DNA of 64,000 nt from an uncultured Faecalicoccus sp. (GCA_902497095.1 CABVDD010000001.1:1-64000), one strand, 5' to 3'. Shown: positions 40,347 through 48,852, counted from the stretch's first letter. Program-made: numbers and translations. Notes: generated by a model not told the origin, from the sequence alone.

Positions 40347-40958
40347 CTAATCCAACATCTGGTGTACAAAATAAATAATGGTTTCTACACTTTGGTCTTC
40401 TGATAATTTAGAAGTGTTGATGCATAAATCATAATTAGATACATCAGCCCATTTTTGATCGGTATTAAAGTTATAATAAGCAGCACGAGATTTGTCCATT
40501 TCTTTTATTTTTTTGCGGGCTTCTTTTTCGCTGATTTGATCACGATCCATTACATGTTGAATACGATCTTCTAAATCGGCGCTGATAAAAATACGAACCA
40601 GTCGTTCTTCCTGCTTAAGAATGTAGTCAGCACATCGACCTACGATGACACAGTTTTCTTCATGGGCTACTTTGAGTATGGTATCATGTTGTGCCTGATA
40701 GGCCATGGCTTCTGTTGAAACATATTGATCGTTCCAATAAAACTGTGTCGGACCTGCCAAAAGAGAGTAAAAGAAAGGACTGGCTTGCCGTTCATCCATA
40801 CTTTCTAAAAAGCTGGTGGCCAAACCGCTTTCTTGAGAAGCTTTTACTAAAAGTTCTTTATCATAGTATGCATACCCTAATTGTTTTGACAGTTTTTTGG
40901 CAATGCTGCGGCCGTGACTTCCAAATTGTCGGCCAATGGTAATGATAGTGTGTTTCAT
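40347..40958 (-). CDS. Cytidylate-kinase-like family protein
   Basis: A 203-residue P-loop kinase-like protein of the Cytidylate_kin2 type. The N-terminus IITIGRQFGSHGRSIAKKLSKQLG takes the place of the Walker A loop (GRxxGSxG rather than GxxGxGKS), typical of this subfamily. CVIVGRCADYIL, DRDQISEKEARKKI and KSRAAYYNFN correspond to the nucleotide-binding and lid regions. True cytidylate kinase activity is doubtful for these proteins. Their physiological substrate is unknown. AGGAGG precedes ATG 40958. A reverse-strand TACAAT at 40992-40997 with TTTTCA 17 bases upstream is a plausible promoter. Confidence 0.8.
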   Translation of the reverse strand: MKHTIITIGRQFGSHGRSIAKKLSKQLGYAYYDKELLVKASQESGLATSFLESMDERQASPFFYSLLAGPTQFYWNDQYVSTEAMAYQAQHDTILKVAHEENCVIVGRCADYILKQEERLVRIFISADLEDRIQHVMDRDQISEKEARKKIKEMDKSRAAYYNFNTDQKWADVSNYDLCINTSKLSEDQSVETIIYFVHQMLD

Positions 40959-41058
40959 AATAAGGCCTCCTAAATGATTCTTGTTACTATTATTGTAATG
41001 CAGTAAAAAAAGAATGAAAAGTAAAGCCTTAAAGAAATGTTTATTGGCTTAAAAAGAA

Positions 41059-41087
41059 AGAGCCATATCGCATAAGGATACGGCTCT
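41059..41087. terminator. Terminator after the alpha/beta hydrolase gene
   Basis: AGAGCCATATC pairs with GGATACGGCTCT (one mismatch). T-rich tracts stand on both sides, with the reverse strand serving the hydrolase gene that ends at 41098. Confidence 0.7.
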
Positions 41088-41097
41088 AGTGTTTTTT

Positions 41098-42087
41098 CTA
41101 AAGATATTTTTGATAGAAAGAAGTAATCTTGTCAAAAGGAATGATATCCATTTGATCGTATAAATCAGTATGCACAGCACCAGGGATGATCAACAATTCT
41201 TTATTGTCAATGTATGGATTGCCTTCTATCATTTTTTGATAAGCATCTTTACTAAAATAACAAGAATGCGCTTTTTCGCCATGAATCATTAAGACAGCAC
41301 TGCGAATTTCATTACTGTAAGTAAGAATTGGCATGTTCATAAAAGATTGACATCCTGTAACGTTCCATCCTTTTCCTTCACCTTGAGAACGTGGATGATA
41401 TCCGCGCTTTCTATTTCGATAGTAGGCGATATAATCGATTAAGAATTGTGGAGCATCTTCAGGGGCTTGATCTGGTAAAGCACCGGCCGAAGCATAGGTT
41501 TTGTTTTTATAGTCAATGGTTCTTTGTTTAGAGAGTGCTTCTCGTTTTTCAAATCGAGCTTCTTCACTATCTTCGCTATCAAAATAACCGTTGGCATTTA
41601 CACGAGTCATATCATACATGGTAGATGTGATCGTCGCTTTAATTCGAGTATCTAAAGCGGCCGCATTTAAAGCCATGCCACCAAATCCACAAATTCCAAG
41701 AATACCGATCTTTTCTGGATTCACATTTTCTTGAGTTGATAAAAAATCAATGGCAGCTAAAAAATCTTCTGTATTGATATCTGGTGAAGCTACATTACGG
41801 GGATAACCACCGCTTTCTCCTGTATACGATGGATCAAACGCAATGGTTAAAAAACCTCTTTTCGCAAGTTCTTGGGCATATAGTCCAGACGCTTGTTCTT
41901 TGACGGCACCAAAAGGACCACTGATCGCAACAGCAGCCAGCTTTCCATCATATTGTTTAGGTTCATACACATCAGCTGCTAATGGTATTCCATAACGATT
42001 TGTAAATGTAGTTTTGTGATGGTTTACGGCATCACTTATGGAAAAGGTTTTATCCCATTCTTGACATAATTTTAAAGTTTCGTTCAT
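41098..42087 (-). CDS. Alpha/beta hydrolase (dienelactone-hydrolase-like)
   Basis: A 329-residue cytoplasmic alpha/beta hydrolase. The nucleophile elbow reads GICGFGGMA, so the nucleophile would be Cys (as in dienelactone hydrolases) rather than Ser. The oxyanion region is AISGPFGAVKEQ, and a late His is in GAVHTDLYD. Family members act as esterases or thioesterases on small molecules. The promoter upstream has the 19-base spacer of MerR control and is divergent from a merR gene, indicating induction, perhaps by aldehydes, metals or other electrophiles. The gene is monocistronic, with a terminator at 41059. Confidence 0.78.
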   Translation of the reverse strand: MNETLKLCQEWDKTFSISDAVNHHKTTFTNRYGIPLAADVYEPKQYDGKLAAVAISGPFGAVKEQASGLYAQELAKRGFLTIAFDPSYTGESGGYPRNVASPDINTEDFLAAIDFLSTQENVNPEKIGILGICGFGGMALNAAALDTRIKATITSTMYDMTRVNANGYFDSEDSEEARFEKREALSKQRTIDYKNKTYASAGALPDQAPEDAPQFLIDYIAYYRNRKRGYHPRSQGEGKGWNVTGCQSFMNMPILTYSNEIRSAVLMIHGEKAHSCYFSKDAYQKMIEGNPYIDNKELLIIPGAVHTDLYDQMDIIPFDKITSFYQKYL

Positions 42088-42129
42088 TTTAAGACCTCCT
42101 TGACATCTATATCCGCTTGGATTACACTA

Positions 42130-42160
42130 ACCATACAACATAAAGCTAACTTTAGGTCAA
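42130..42160 (-). promoter_or_regulatory. MerR-controlled promoter of the hydrolase gene
   Basis: On the reverse strand TTGACC (42155-42160) and TATGGT (42130-42135) are 19 bases apart. The spacer holds the palindrome AAAGTTAGCTTT, close to the AAAGTTAACTTT sites of AdhR/NmlR-type MerR proteins. The merR gene at 42191 is divergent. Confidence 0.72.
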
Positions 42161-42190
42161 GATAAAAAAGATATTTTTTCGGAGGATGTT

Positions 42191-42634
42191 ATGTATTCTA
42201 TTGGTCAAGTTTCGAAAATGTTTGATTTACCTATTCCCACATTACGATATTATGATAAAGAAGGATTATTACTGGACTTAGAAAGAGAGCCTTCAGGAAT
42301 TCGTAAATTTAATGAAAAGTCACTAGAAGCTATTCGTGTCATTGAATGTTTAAAAAAATCAGGTATGCAGATCAAAGAAATTAAAGAGTTCATGCATTGG
42401 TGTACTCTTGGAGATACAACGTTACAAAAACGAAAAGAAATGTTTTATGCACAACGAAAAGAAATAGAAAGACAAATGAAAGAAATGCAGAAGACATTAG
42501 ATATGGTTAAATTTAAATGTTGGTATTATGATATTGCCTGCCAGGATAATACTGAGGCTTTGATGGAGCAACATATGAAAAATGATATGCCTGAAGAGAT
42601 CAAAGCTTGTTATGAAAATGCGCATAGAGATTAA
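42191..42634 (+). CDS. MerR family transcriptional regulator
   Basis: A 147-residue MerR protein. The winged HTH covers about 1-70 (IGQVSKMFDLPIPTLRYYDKEGLL, RKFNEKSLEAIRVIECLKKSGMQIKEIKEF) and a dimerisation helix runs from about 78 to 110. The C-terminus has scattered cysteines (KCWYYDIACQDN), but no clear metal site. The match is to the AdhR/NmlR-like group that senses aldehydes or other electrophiles. It is transcribed away from the hydrolase gene, whose promoter has a MerR spacer and palindrome. GGAGG precedes ATG 42191. Confidence 0.85.
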   Translation: MYSIGQVSKMFDLPIPTLRYYDKEGLLLDLEREPSGIRKFNEKSLEAIRVIECLKKSGMQIKEIKEFMHWCTLGDTTLQKRKEMFYAQRKEIERQMKEMQKTLDMVKFKCWYYDIACQDNTEALMEQHMKNDMPEEIKACYENAHRD

Positions 42635-42752
42635 ATTTAGTGCTTAATAGATGCTTGTAAAGAAATTATATTGAACAACAAATACTGTTTTTTGAAAATG
42701 ATATACTTTACATGGAGTGCGTGGATTGAAATAAATTTTTAGGAGGACTGTT

Positions 42753-43193
42753 ATGCAGATATCAAGTCGGTTTACAATCGCAATACATATGTTTGCTTGT
42801 ATGGATACATTTGGAAAGGATCATAAAGTGACGAGTGATTTTATGGCAAAAAGTGTTCAAGTGAATCCTGTAATTATAAGAAAAATCTTATCGCAGTTAA
42901 AGAACGCAGGATTGGTCAATGTGCAAAGAGGAAGTGGAGGCGCTTCTATCGCATTGCCTTTAAATCAAATTACATTTTTAGATATTTATCGAGCTGTTGA
43001 TAGTATAGAACAGGGGAAATTATTCCATTTTCATGAATCTCCTAATCCAAATTGTCCAGTTGGTGGAAATATTCATCGTGTCTTAGATCCAAAATTGAAT
43101 CAAATACAAAGTGCCATGGAAAAAGAAATGCAATCCATTACATTGGCAGATATAAAGAATGATTTAAAAGAATTACTGCACATGCAATCATGA
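42753..43193 (+). CDS. Rrf2 family transcriptional regulator
   Basis: A 146-residue Rrf2 (BadM) winged-helix protein: SSRFTIAIHMFACM start, HTH at about 27-60 (VTSDFMAKSVQVNPVIIRKILSQLKNAGLVNVQRGSGGASIAL). Only one cysteine remains in the loop where IscR and NsrR carry three cluster ligands (SPNPNCPVGGNIHRVL), so an iron-sulfur cluster is unlikely. This places it with YwnA-type members. AGGAGG lies before the ATG. Two palindromes with TGTAA half-sites straddle the promoter of the next gene (43217-43279) and are its likely target. Confidence 0.85.
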   Translation: MQISSRFTIAIHMFACMDTFGKDHKVTSDFMAKSVQVNPVIIRKILSQLKNAGLVNVQRGSGGASIALPLNQITFLDIYRAVDSIEQGKLFHFHESPNPNCPVGGNIHRVLDPKLNQIQSAMEKEMQSITLADIKNDLKELLHMQS

Positions 43194-43216
43194 GCAGTTT
43201 TTTTTATAGCTCTTGA

Positions 43217-43279
43217 TGTAACTATTGACATTACAACCAAAAAGAGATATATTTTTTGTTGTAATAACAATTATTACAA
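43217..43279 (+). promoter_or_regulatory. Promoter with two TGTAA-N-TTACA operators (likely Rrf2 sites)
   Basis: TTGACA (43225-43230), 17 bases and TATATT (43248-43253) form a strong promoter. One palindrome (TGTAACTA / CATTACA, about 43217-43235) covers the -35. A second, perfect one, TTGTAATAA-N3-TTATTACAA (43259-43279), covers the expected start site. This is a classical repressor layout. Confidence 0.75.
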
Positions 43280-43293
43280 TAGGAGGGAAAATT

Positions 43294-43902
43294 ATGAATC
43301 AATACGATTGTTTACAACTTCTTCGACAAATTAAAGATGTCAGCTTTGCTACAGTGGATCATTTAGGAAAACCCAAAAATCGTATTATTGATGTGATGGG
43401 GATTCAAGATGGCCGTTTGATTTTTTGTACCGCAAGAGGAAAAGATTTTTATCAGGAATTGTTGGAACATCCCTATGTAGGAGTTGCCGGCCTGACAAAA
43501 ACATATCAGATGATTCGCTTACATGGACCTGTAAAAAAACTGGAAGAAAGTGCATATTGGATCGATAAGATTTTTGAAAATAATCCTTCTATGAAAGAGG
43601 TATATCCTGAAGATAGTCGATATATATTAGAACCTTTCTGTATAGAAGAAGGAGAATTGGAATATTTTGATTTAAGTGTACATCCTATTGTTCGATATTC
43701 GTTTACTTTAGGTGCATCCCATAAAGAAATAACAGGTTTTGAAATTACAGATGCTTGTATTGAATGTGGAGCATGTGCTCGAAATTGCCCGCAACAATGC
43801 ATTCATTCACAAACACCATTTCAAATTGATGACAGGCATTGTTTACATTGTGGTTTATGCATGGAGTCTTGTCCAGTAGACGCAATACGGAAAAGAGGAT
43901 AG
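43294..43902 (+). CDS. Flavin-binding PPOX-fold protein fused to a 2[4Fe-4S] ferredoxin domain
   Basis: A 202-residue fusion. The N-terminal domain (about 1-125) is a pyridoxamine-5'-phosphate-oxidase-like split barrel (VSFATVDHLGKPKNRIIDVMG, LIFCTARGKDFYQELLEHPYVGVAG) that would bind FMN or F420-like flavin. The C-terminal part (about 145-200) has two CxxCxxCxxxC motifs (CIECGACARNCPQQC and CLHCGLCMESCPVD) for two [4Fe-4S] clusters. It looks like a small reductase wired to ferredoxin-level electrons. The upstream Rrf2-type operators suggest redox or thiol/amine-stress control. It lies 3 bases before the ABC permease gene, so it is part of that operon. Confidence 0.83.
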   Translation: MNQYDCLQLLRQIKDVSFATVDHLGKPKNRIIDVMGIQDGRLIFCTARGKDFYQELLEHPYVGVAGLTKTYQMIRLHGPVKKLEESAYWIDKIFENNPSMKEVYPEDSRYILEPFCIEEGELEYFDLSVHPIVRYSFTLGASHKEITGFEITDACIECGACARNCPQQCIHSQTPFQIDDRHCLHCGLCMESCPVDAIRKRG

Positions 43903-43905
43903 AAA

Positions 43906-45447
43906 ATGAGTGAAATATGGAATGTATTGACAAAAAATTCTTCTTTTTTTGCCGAGTTGTTGATTGAACATATCACCATTTCTTTGATATCTATCATCAT
44001 TGTGGTAGTGATTGGACTGCTCACGGGTATTTTGATCAGCGAATTTCAAAAGAGTGCCAAGCCTGCTTTGGGAGTCATTAACTTTGTATATACGATTCCC
44101 TCTATTTCCATGTTGGGCTTTTTGATACCTTTTTCAGGAGTGGGGAATGCTACTGCCATAATAGCTTTGAGCGTATATGCACTTTTACCGATGGTACGAA
44201 ACACATATACCGGTATAACACAAGTTGATCCGATTTTAATAGAAGCAGCAAAAGGAATGGGAAGTACGCGTTTACAAATCTTATTTCGAATTAAACTTTA
44301 TTTGGCACTCCCTGTAATTCTTTCAGGAATTCGCAATATGGTCACAATGACGATTGCCCTTGCCGGCATCGCCTCTTTTATTGGTGCCGGAGGTCTAGGG
44401 GTAGCTATTTATCGAGGTATTACGACAAACAATACAGCCATGACTTTGATAGGAAGTCTTTTGATTGCGATTTTGGCATTAATAACAGATAGCTTATTAG
44501 GAAGTGTTGAAAAACGATTGAAACAAAGACATCCTAAAACATCAAAAAAGAGATTTCAGGCTTTGATCTTTGTGCTTTGTTTGGGTTTGATAACAGGAAT
44601 TCTATGGCCTCAAAAATCCGATGTGATTCATATTGCCACTAAACCAATGACAGAACAATATGTACTTGGAGAAATGTTAAAGAAGATGATAGAGCAGGAA
44701 ACAGATCTAAAAGTGGAACTGACACAAGGTGTTGGAGGTGGTACATCAAATATTGAACCGGCAATGGAAACCGGTGAATTTGATTTGTATCCAGAATATA
44801 CCGGAACCGCTTGGAACATGATCTTAAAACGGGATGATTTATATACGGAAGATCAATTTAATTTATTACAAGACTATTATCAAAATCAACTACAAATGGA
44901 ATGGGTCGGAATGTATGGTTTTAATAATACATATGGATTAGTCGTGCGAAAAGAAATTGCCGATCAATATCATTTAAAAACATATTCAGATTTAAAAGAG
45001 GTAGCTTCTCGTTTAGTTTTTGGAGCGGAATATGATTTTTTTGAACGAGAAGATGGCTATGATGCTTTATGCCAAAGCTATGGACTGCAGTTTCAATCGA
45101 CAATGGATTTAGATATTGGCTTGAAATATCAGGCAATTCAAGAAGATAAAATCGATGTCATGGTTGTATTTACAACTGATGGACAACTATCATCAAGCGA
45201 TGTCGTTGTTTTAAAAGATGATAAACAGTTTTACCCTTCTTATCAATGTGGAAATGTAGTTCGTAAAGAAGTACTTGAAAAATATCCTTCTATTCGAAAG
45301 GTGCTTAAAAAGCTGGAAGGTCAAATTTCGGATAGTGATATGTCGAAAATGAATAATGAAGTAGAAACAGAGCAAAGAGAACCTAAAGAAGTAGCTTATG
45401 ACTTTTTACAAGAGAAGAAACTGTTAAAGGAGACAGATGATGAATAA
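43906..45447 (+). CDS. Quaternary-amine-type ABC importer, permease fused to substrate-binding domain
   Basis: A 513-residue fusion. The N-terminal permease (about 1-210) has five to six helices and the EAA loop (LIEAAKGMGSTRLQILFRIKL). After another helix (about 220-237) comes an extracellular OpuAC-type substrate-binding domain (about 245-505: IATKPMTEQYVLGEMLKKMIE, GGGTSNIEPAMETGEFDLYPEYTGTAW). This layout is found in importers for glycine betaine, carnitine and choline, and in the ergothioneine importer EgtU. Which ligand applies cannot be decided here. Being co-transcribed with a redox-type flavin/ferredoxin protein under an Rrf2-like operator makes a thiol or redox-active ligand plausible (inference). 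The ATPase gene overlaps its end. Confidence 0.87.
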   Translation: MSEIWNVLTKNSSFFAELLIEHITISLISIIIVVVIGLLTGILISEFQKSAKPALGVINFVYTIPSISMLGFLIPFSGVGNATAIIALSVYALLPMVRNTYTGITQVDPILIEAAKGMGSTRLQILFRIKLYLALPVILSGIRNMVTMTIALAGIASFIGAGGLGVAIYRGITTNNTAMTLIGSLLIAILALITDSLLGSVEKRLKQRHPKTSKKRFQALIFVLCLGLITGILWPQKSDVIHIATKPMTEQYVLGEMLKKMIEQETDLKVELTQGVGGGTSNIEPAMETGEFDLYPEYTGTAWNMILKRDDLYTEDQFNLLQDYYQNQLQMEWVGMYGFNNTYGLVVRKEIADQYHLKTYSDLKEVASRLVFGAEYDFFEREDGYDALCQSYGLQFQSTMDLDIGLKYQAIQEDKIDVMVVFTTDGQLSSSDVVVLKDDKQFYPSYQCGNVVRKEVLEKYPSIRKVLKKLEGQISDSDMSKMNNEVETEQREPKEVAYDFLQEKKLLKETDDE

Positions 45448-46234
45448 GATCGAATTTAAAGATGTACGCAAAGCTTATGGACAACATGTCGTATTGGATC
45501 ACTTTAATTTATGTATTGAAGAAGGTGAATTTGTCACGATGATTGGATCCTCCGGCTGTGGAAAGACAACAGCTTTAAAACTGGTAAATGGTTTGTTGAA
45601 GCCAGATGCAGGTACAATCTATATAGATGGAGAAGATATCTGGACCAAAGATTTGACAGATTTAAGAAGAACGATTGGGTATGCGATTCAAGGAAGTGTA
45701 TTGTTTCCTCATATGAGTGTAGAAGAAAATATTGCTTATGTTCCTTCCTTGATTCATAAAAAAGATCACAAAGCACAAAAAGAGGCAGTTGATAGATGGA
45801 TGGAAATCGTGGGATTATCCCCTGATTTGAAAACGAGGTATCCAGATGAATTATCCGGCGGGCAACAACAGCGTGTTGGAATTGCCAGAGCTTTAGCCGC
45901 AAATCCTCAGATTCTTTTAATGGATGAACCTTTTGGAGCTGTAGATGAGATTACACGCCAACAACTTCAGGAAGAAATTTTGCGTATTTATCATCAAACT
46001 AAAATAACTATTTTATTTGTTACCCATGATATATCAGAAGCTTTAAAACTATCTACAAAAGTGTTGGTAATGGATCAAGGAAAGATTCAACAATATGCAT
46101 CTAAAAAAGAAATCTTAAAACATCCCGCAAATGAATTTGTCAAAAAACTGGTTGCCAAAGAGCGTCGTTTTTGTCATTTGCCAGAAGAACAGTTAGAAAA
46201 ATGTGACTATATAGAATTAAATCGTCATATATGA
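45440..46234 (+). CDS. ABC importer ATPase, quaternary-amine/ergothioneine type
   Basis: A 264-residue ATPase of the ProV/OpuCA family. Walker A is GSSGCGKTT, the signature LSGGQQQR, Walker B ILLMDEPFGAVD, and the switch His is in VTHDIS. The regulatory CBS domains found in many osmoprotectant ATPases are absent, so ionic-strength gating is unlikely. AAGGAG at 45427-45432 favours the second of two adjacent ATGs (45440). It overlaps the permease gene by 8 bases and forms the importer with it. Confidence 0.9.
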   Translation: MNKIEFKDVRKAYGQHVVLDHFNLCIEEGEFVTMIGSSGCGKTTALKLVNGLLKPDAGTIYIDGEDIWTKDLTDLRRTIGYAIQGSVLFPHMSVEENIAYVPSLIHKKDHKAQKEAVDRWMEIVGLSPDLKTRYPDELSGGQQQRVGIARALAANPQILLMDEPFGAVDEITRQQLQEEILRIYHQTKITILFVTHDISEALKLSTKVLVMDQGKIQQYASKKEILKHPANEFVKKLVAKERRFCHLPEEQLEKCDYIELNRHI

Positions 46235-46323
46235 TTTTAGTAAACTTTAAATTGAGAATATATCAACAAGCAAAAATTGTATAAAAAGAACACAGAGAAT
46301 TTTAGAATGAGAGATGATGCAAC

Positions 46324-47115
46324 ATGACACAAAATCAACGGTTACAGAAACTTTTAGAAGAATTGATTCAGGAACAGCCAGAGGCATATCAAATAAGAAT
46401 TCCTGAAGATATGCCATCTAAAAAGCGATTATATCGAATCTTAAGCAATATTCGAAAACCACAGCCATTATCAGATGAATTTATTCAAATACAGGATGCA
46501 TATCTTCAAGAAGAGTGTAAACACGAAAAGATAACTACAATCGATATGTTAAGACCATTTTTAAATCATTTATATCTTTGGAAAGGGGATATCACGACTT
46601 TAAAAGTTGATATGATCGTCAATGCAGCTAATAGTGCTCTTTTAGGATGTTTTGTTCCAGAACATCGTTGTATTGATAATCTGATTCATACCAAAAGTGG
46701 AAATCAGCTTCGTCTATATTGTAAAGAAATCATAGATGCGCAAGGATATCCAGAACCTGTTGGAAAGGCAAAAATCACACCGGCTTTTAACTTGCCAAGT
46801 TTGTATATCGCACATACCGTAGGACCTTTCATTCAAGAAGAGATCACACAAGTTGATCGTGAAATGCTGGCAAGTTGTTATAAATCATGTTTGCAGGCGG
46901 CGATTCAAAAACAATGTTCTTCTATCGCATTTTGTTGTATATCAACAGGAGAGTTTCATTTTCCAAATCAGGAAGCCTGTCAGATTGCCGTACAAACGGT
47001 ATGTTCGTTTTTAAAAGAAACACAAAGCGATATAAACGTGATTTTTGATGTGTTTAAAGATATAGATTATAAATTATACAAACAAGAATTGGAGCGTTAT
47101 AGAAATGGAGTATGA
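46324..47115 (+). CDS. Zinc-containing macrodomain ADP-ribosyl hydrolase
   Basis: A 263-residue macrodomain protein of the zinc-dependent class described in streptococci and staphylococci, which removes ADP-ribose from protein. An N-terminal helical part (about 1-80) precedes the macro fold (KGDITTLKVDMIVNAANSALLG). Zinc ligands Cys109, His114 and Cys116 are in GCFVPEHRCID, and IAHTVGPF and ISTGEFHFP form the rest of the pocket. It overlaps the SIR2 gene by 11 bases. In known loci this pair sits with gcvH-L and lplA2, whose lipoylated product is the ADP-ribosylation target. Neither gene is in this window, so the local target is open. Confidence 0.88.
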   Translation: MTQNQRLQKLLEELIQEQPEAYQIRIPEDMPSKKRLYRILSNIRKPQPLSDEFIQIQDAYLQEECKHEKITTIDMLRPFLNHLYLWKGDITTLKVDMIVNAANSALLGCFVPEHRCIDNLIHTKSGNQLRLYCKEIIDAQGYPEPVGKAKITPAFNLPSLYIAHTVGPFIQEEITQVDREMLASCYKSCLQAAIQKQCSSIAFCCISTGEFHFPNQEACQIAVQTVCSFLKETQSDINVIFDVFKDIDYKLYKQELERYRNGV

Positions 47116-47944
47116 GATTCAAAAGCTTAAAGATTTATTACATACAATAAACACTGTTGTAATTGGAGCAGGTTCGGGTTTATCTACCGCTGCTGGCTTT
47201 ACATATACTAACGAACGATTCATCAAATATTTTAGTGATTTTATCCAAAAGTATCATTTTACTGATATGTATACGGGCGGATTTTATCATTTTGATACAT
47301 TAGAAGAATATTGGGCATATTGGAGCCGCTATGTATATATCAATCGTTATGTGGAAGCATCGTATCCGGTCTATAAACAGTTATATGATTTGGTGAAAAA
47401 TAAAGACTATTTTGTATTAACTACAAATGTAGATCATCAGTTTCAAAAATCAGGTTTTTCAAAAGAACGCTTGTTTTATACGCAGGGAGATTATGGATTG
47501 TTTCAATGCAGCAAGCCGTGTCATTATCAAACATACGATAATGAGTTATGGATCAAAAAGATGGTCAATGAACAAAAGAATCAAAAAATACCTTCATCTT
47601 TGATTCCTTTTTGTCCTCATTGTGGAAAACCAATGACCATGAATTTGAGAACGGATATGACGTTTGTGGAGGATGTAGGATGGCATCAAGCTTCCGACCG
47701 TTATCATAATTTTTTAAAAACACATGAAAATGAACCAATTTTGTATCTAGAGATAGGCGTAGGATACAATACACCAAGTATCATCAAATACCCTTTTTGG
47801 CAGATGAGCGCAAAGAATACAAAAGCGTATTATGTTTGTATAAATCCTATGGAAACTTTTGTGCCAACTGAAATAAAAGATCGATCAATTTGTATAAGAG
47901 AAGATATAAAAGAAACATTAGAAAAAATAAAAGAGCCGATGTAG
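47105..47944 (+). CDS. Class M sirtuin (SirTM-like protein ADP-ribosyltransferase)
   Basis: A 279-residue SIR2-family protein of the class M type, which acts as an ADP-ribosyltransferase rather than a deacetylase. NAD-binding motifs are VIGAGSGLSTAAGF near the N-terminus and LTTNVDHQFQ near 105. After ERLFYTQGDYG comes a zinc-ribbon-like CPHCGKPM, of which only two cysteines are evident. The long TYTNERFIKYFSDFIQKYHFTDMYTGGF insert matches SirTM proteins. The catalytic His region of ordinary sirtuins (HGS) reads TQGDYG here, again as in class M. Translational coupling with the macrodomain gives a writer-eraser module for reversible ADP-ribosylation. Confidence 0.87.
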   Translation: MEYEIQKLKDLLHTINTVVIGAGSGLSTAAGFTYTNERFIKYFSDFIQKYHFTDMYTGGFYHFDTLEEYWAYWSRYVYINRYVEASYPVYKQLYDLVKNKDYFVLTTNVDHQFQKSGFSKERLFYTQGDYGLFQCSKPCHYQTYDNELWIKKMVNEQKNQKIPSSLIPFCPHCGKPMTMNLRTDMTFVEDVGWHQASDRYHNFLKTHENEPILYLEIGVGYNTPSIIKYPFWQMSAKNTKAYYVCINPMETFVPTEIKDRSICIREDIKETLEKIKEPM

Positions 47945-48077
47945 TTTTTGTTTTGACAGGTGATCAAAAAATGATCGCATATACTTAGAATTAAGAATTT
48001 TAACTGTATTTTAATCTTGAAAATACGATATAATCATATTGATAAGAGTATAAAAGAATGTTGAAGGAGTGTAGTAT

Positions 48078-48743
48078 ATGGAACAGTATAAACAGGAATT
48101 TATCGACTTCATGTTGGAAAGTAAAGTTCTTAAGTTTGGAGATTTCACATTAAAATCAGGACGAAAAAGTCCATTCTTTATGAATGCTGGTGGTTATGTA
48201 ACGGGGTATCAGTTAAAAAAATTAGGAGAATATTATGCTAAGGCTATTGTAGAAACTTATGGCAAGGATTTTGATGTTTTATTTGGTCCTGCTTATAAGG
48301 GAATTCCATTGGCCGTTGCGACAACGATCGCATTAGATGAATTATATGGTATGGAAGTTCGTTATTGTTCAGATCGTAAAGAAGAAAAAGATCATGGTGC
48401 TGATAAAGGAAGCTTTTTGGGAACCAAACTACAAGATGGAGATCGTGTAGTCATGATTGAAGATGTGACGACTTCGGGAAAATCTATGGAAGAAACAGTT
48501 CCAAAAGTAAGAGGTGCTGCCAATGTGGAAATTGTTGGTTTGATGGTTTCGTTAAATCGTAATGAAAAAGGAAAAGGAAACAAAACCGCATTAAAAGAAA
48601 TCAGCGAGTTATATGGTTTTCCAACTGCCGCAATTGTATCTATGCCAGAAGTTGTAGAATATCTGGAAGGCAAAAAAGCGTTGGATGAAGATCTTAAAAA
48701 TCGAATTGATGCCTATTATGCAGAATATGGAGCTACTGAATAA
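48078..48743 (+). CDS. pyrE: Orotate phosphoribosyltransferase
   Basis: A 221-residue type I phosphoribosyltransferase that joins orotate to PRPP to give OMP in pyrimidine synthesis. The N-terminal FTLKSGRKSPFFMNAG substrate motif is near residues 23-38, and the PRPP loop is VVMIEDVTTSGKSMEE near 124-139. FGPAYKGIPLA and YCSDRKEEKDHG are also conserved. AAGGAG precedes ATG 48078 and a TATAAT is at 48029-48034. It is alone: no pyrF, pyrD or pyrR-type attenuator is seen next to it. A terminator overlaps its stop. Confidence 0.94.
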   Translation: MEQYKQEFIDFMLESKVLKFGDFTLKSGRKSPFFMNAGGYVTGYQLKKLGEYYAKAIVETYGKDFDVLFGPAYKGIPLAVATTIALDELYGMEVRYCSDRKEEKDHGADKGSFLGTKLQDGDRVVMIEDVTTSGKSMEETVPKVRGAANVEIVGLMVSLNRNEKGKGNKTALKEISELYGFPTAAIVSMPEVVEYLEGKKALDEDLKNRIDAYYAEYGATE

Positions 48744-48756
48744 AGCTCCTTTTTTT
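48729..48756 (+). terminator. Terminator of pyrE
   Basis: GGAGCT / AGCTCC (48729-48734, 48744-48749), with the pyrE stop codon in the loop and a seven-base T-run. Confidence 0.78.
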
Positions 48757-48799
48757 ATACGTGATATGAATAATTTTGAATAAAAAAGAACAAAAATGA

Positions 48800-48828
48800 T
48801 TGATTGTAGAAAGATGAGGTGCTATATT
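48800..48828 (+). promoter_or_regulatory. Promoter of the glycyl-radical enzyme operon
   Basis: TTGATT (48800-48805), 17 bases and TATATT (48823-48828) preceded by TGC (an extended -10). A leader of about 20 bases leads to a GGAGGG site before ATG 48853. Confidence 0.68.
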
Positions 48829-48852
48829 GAAACTAAACAGGAGGGTTGCACT

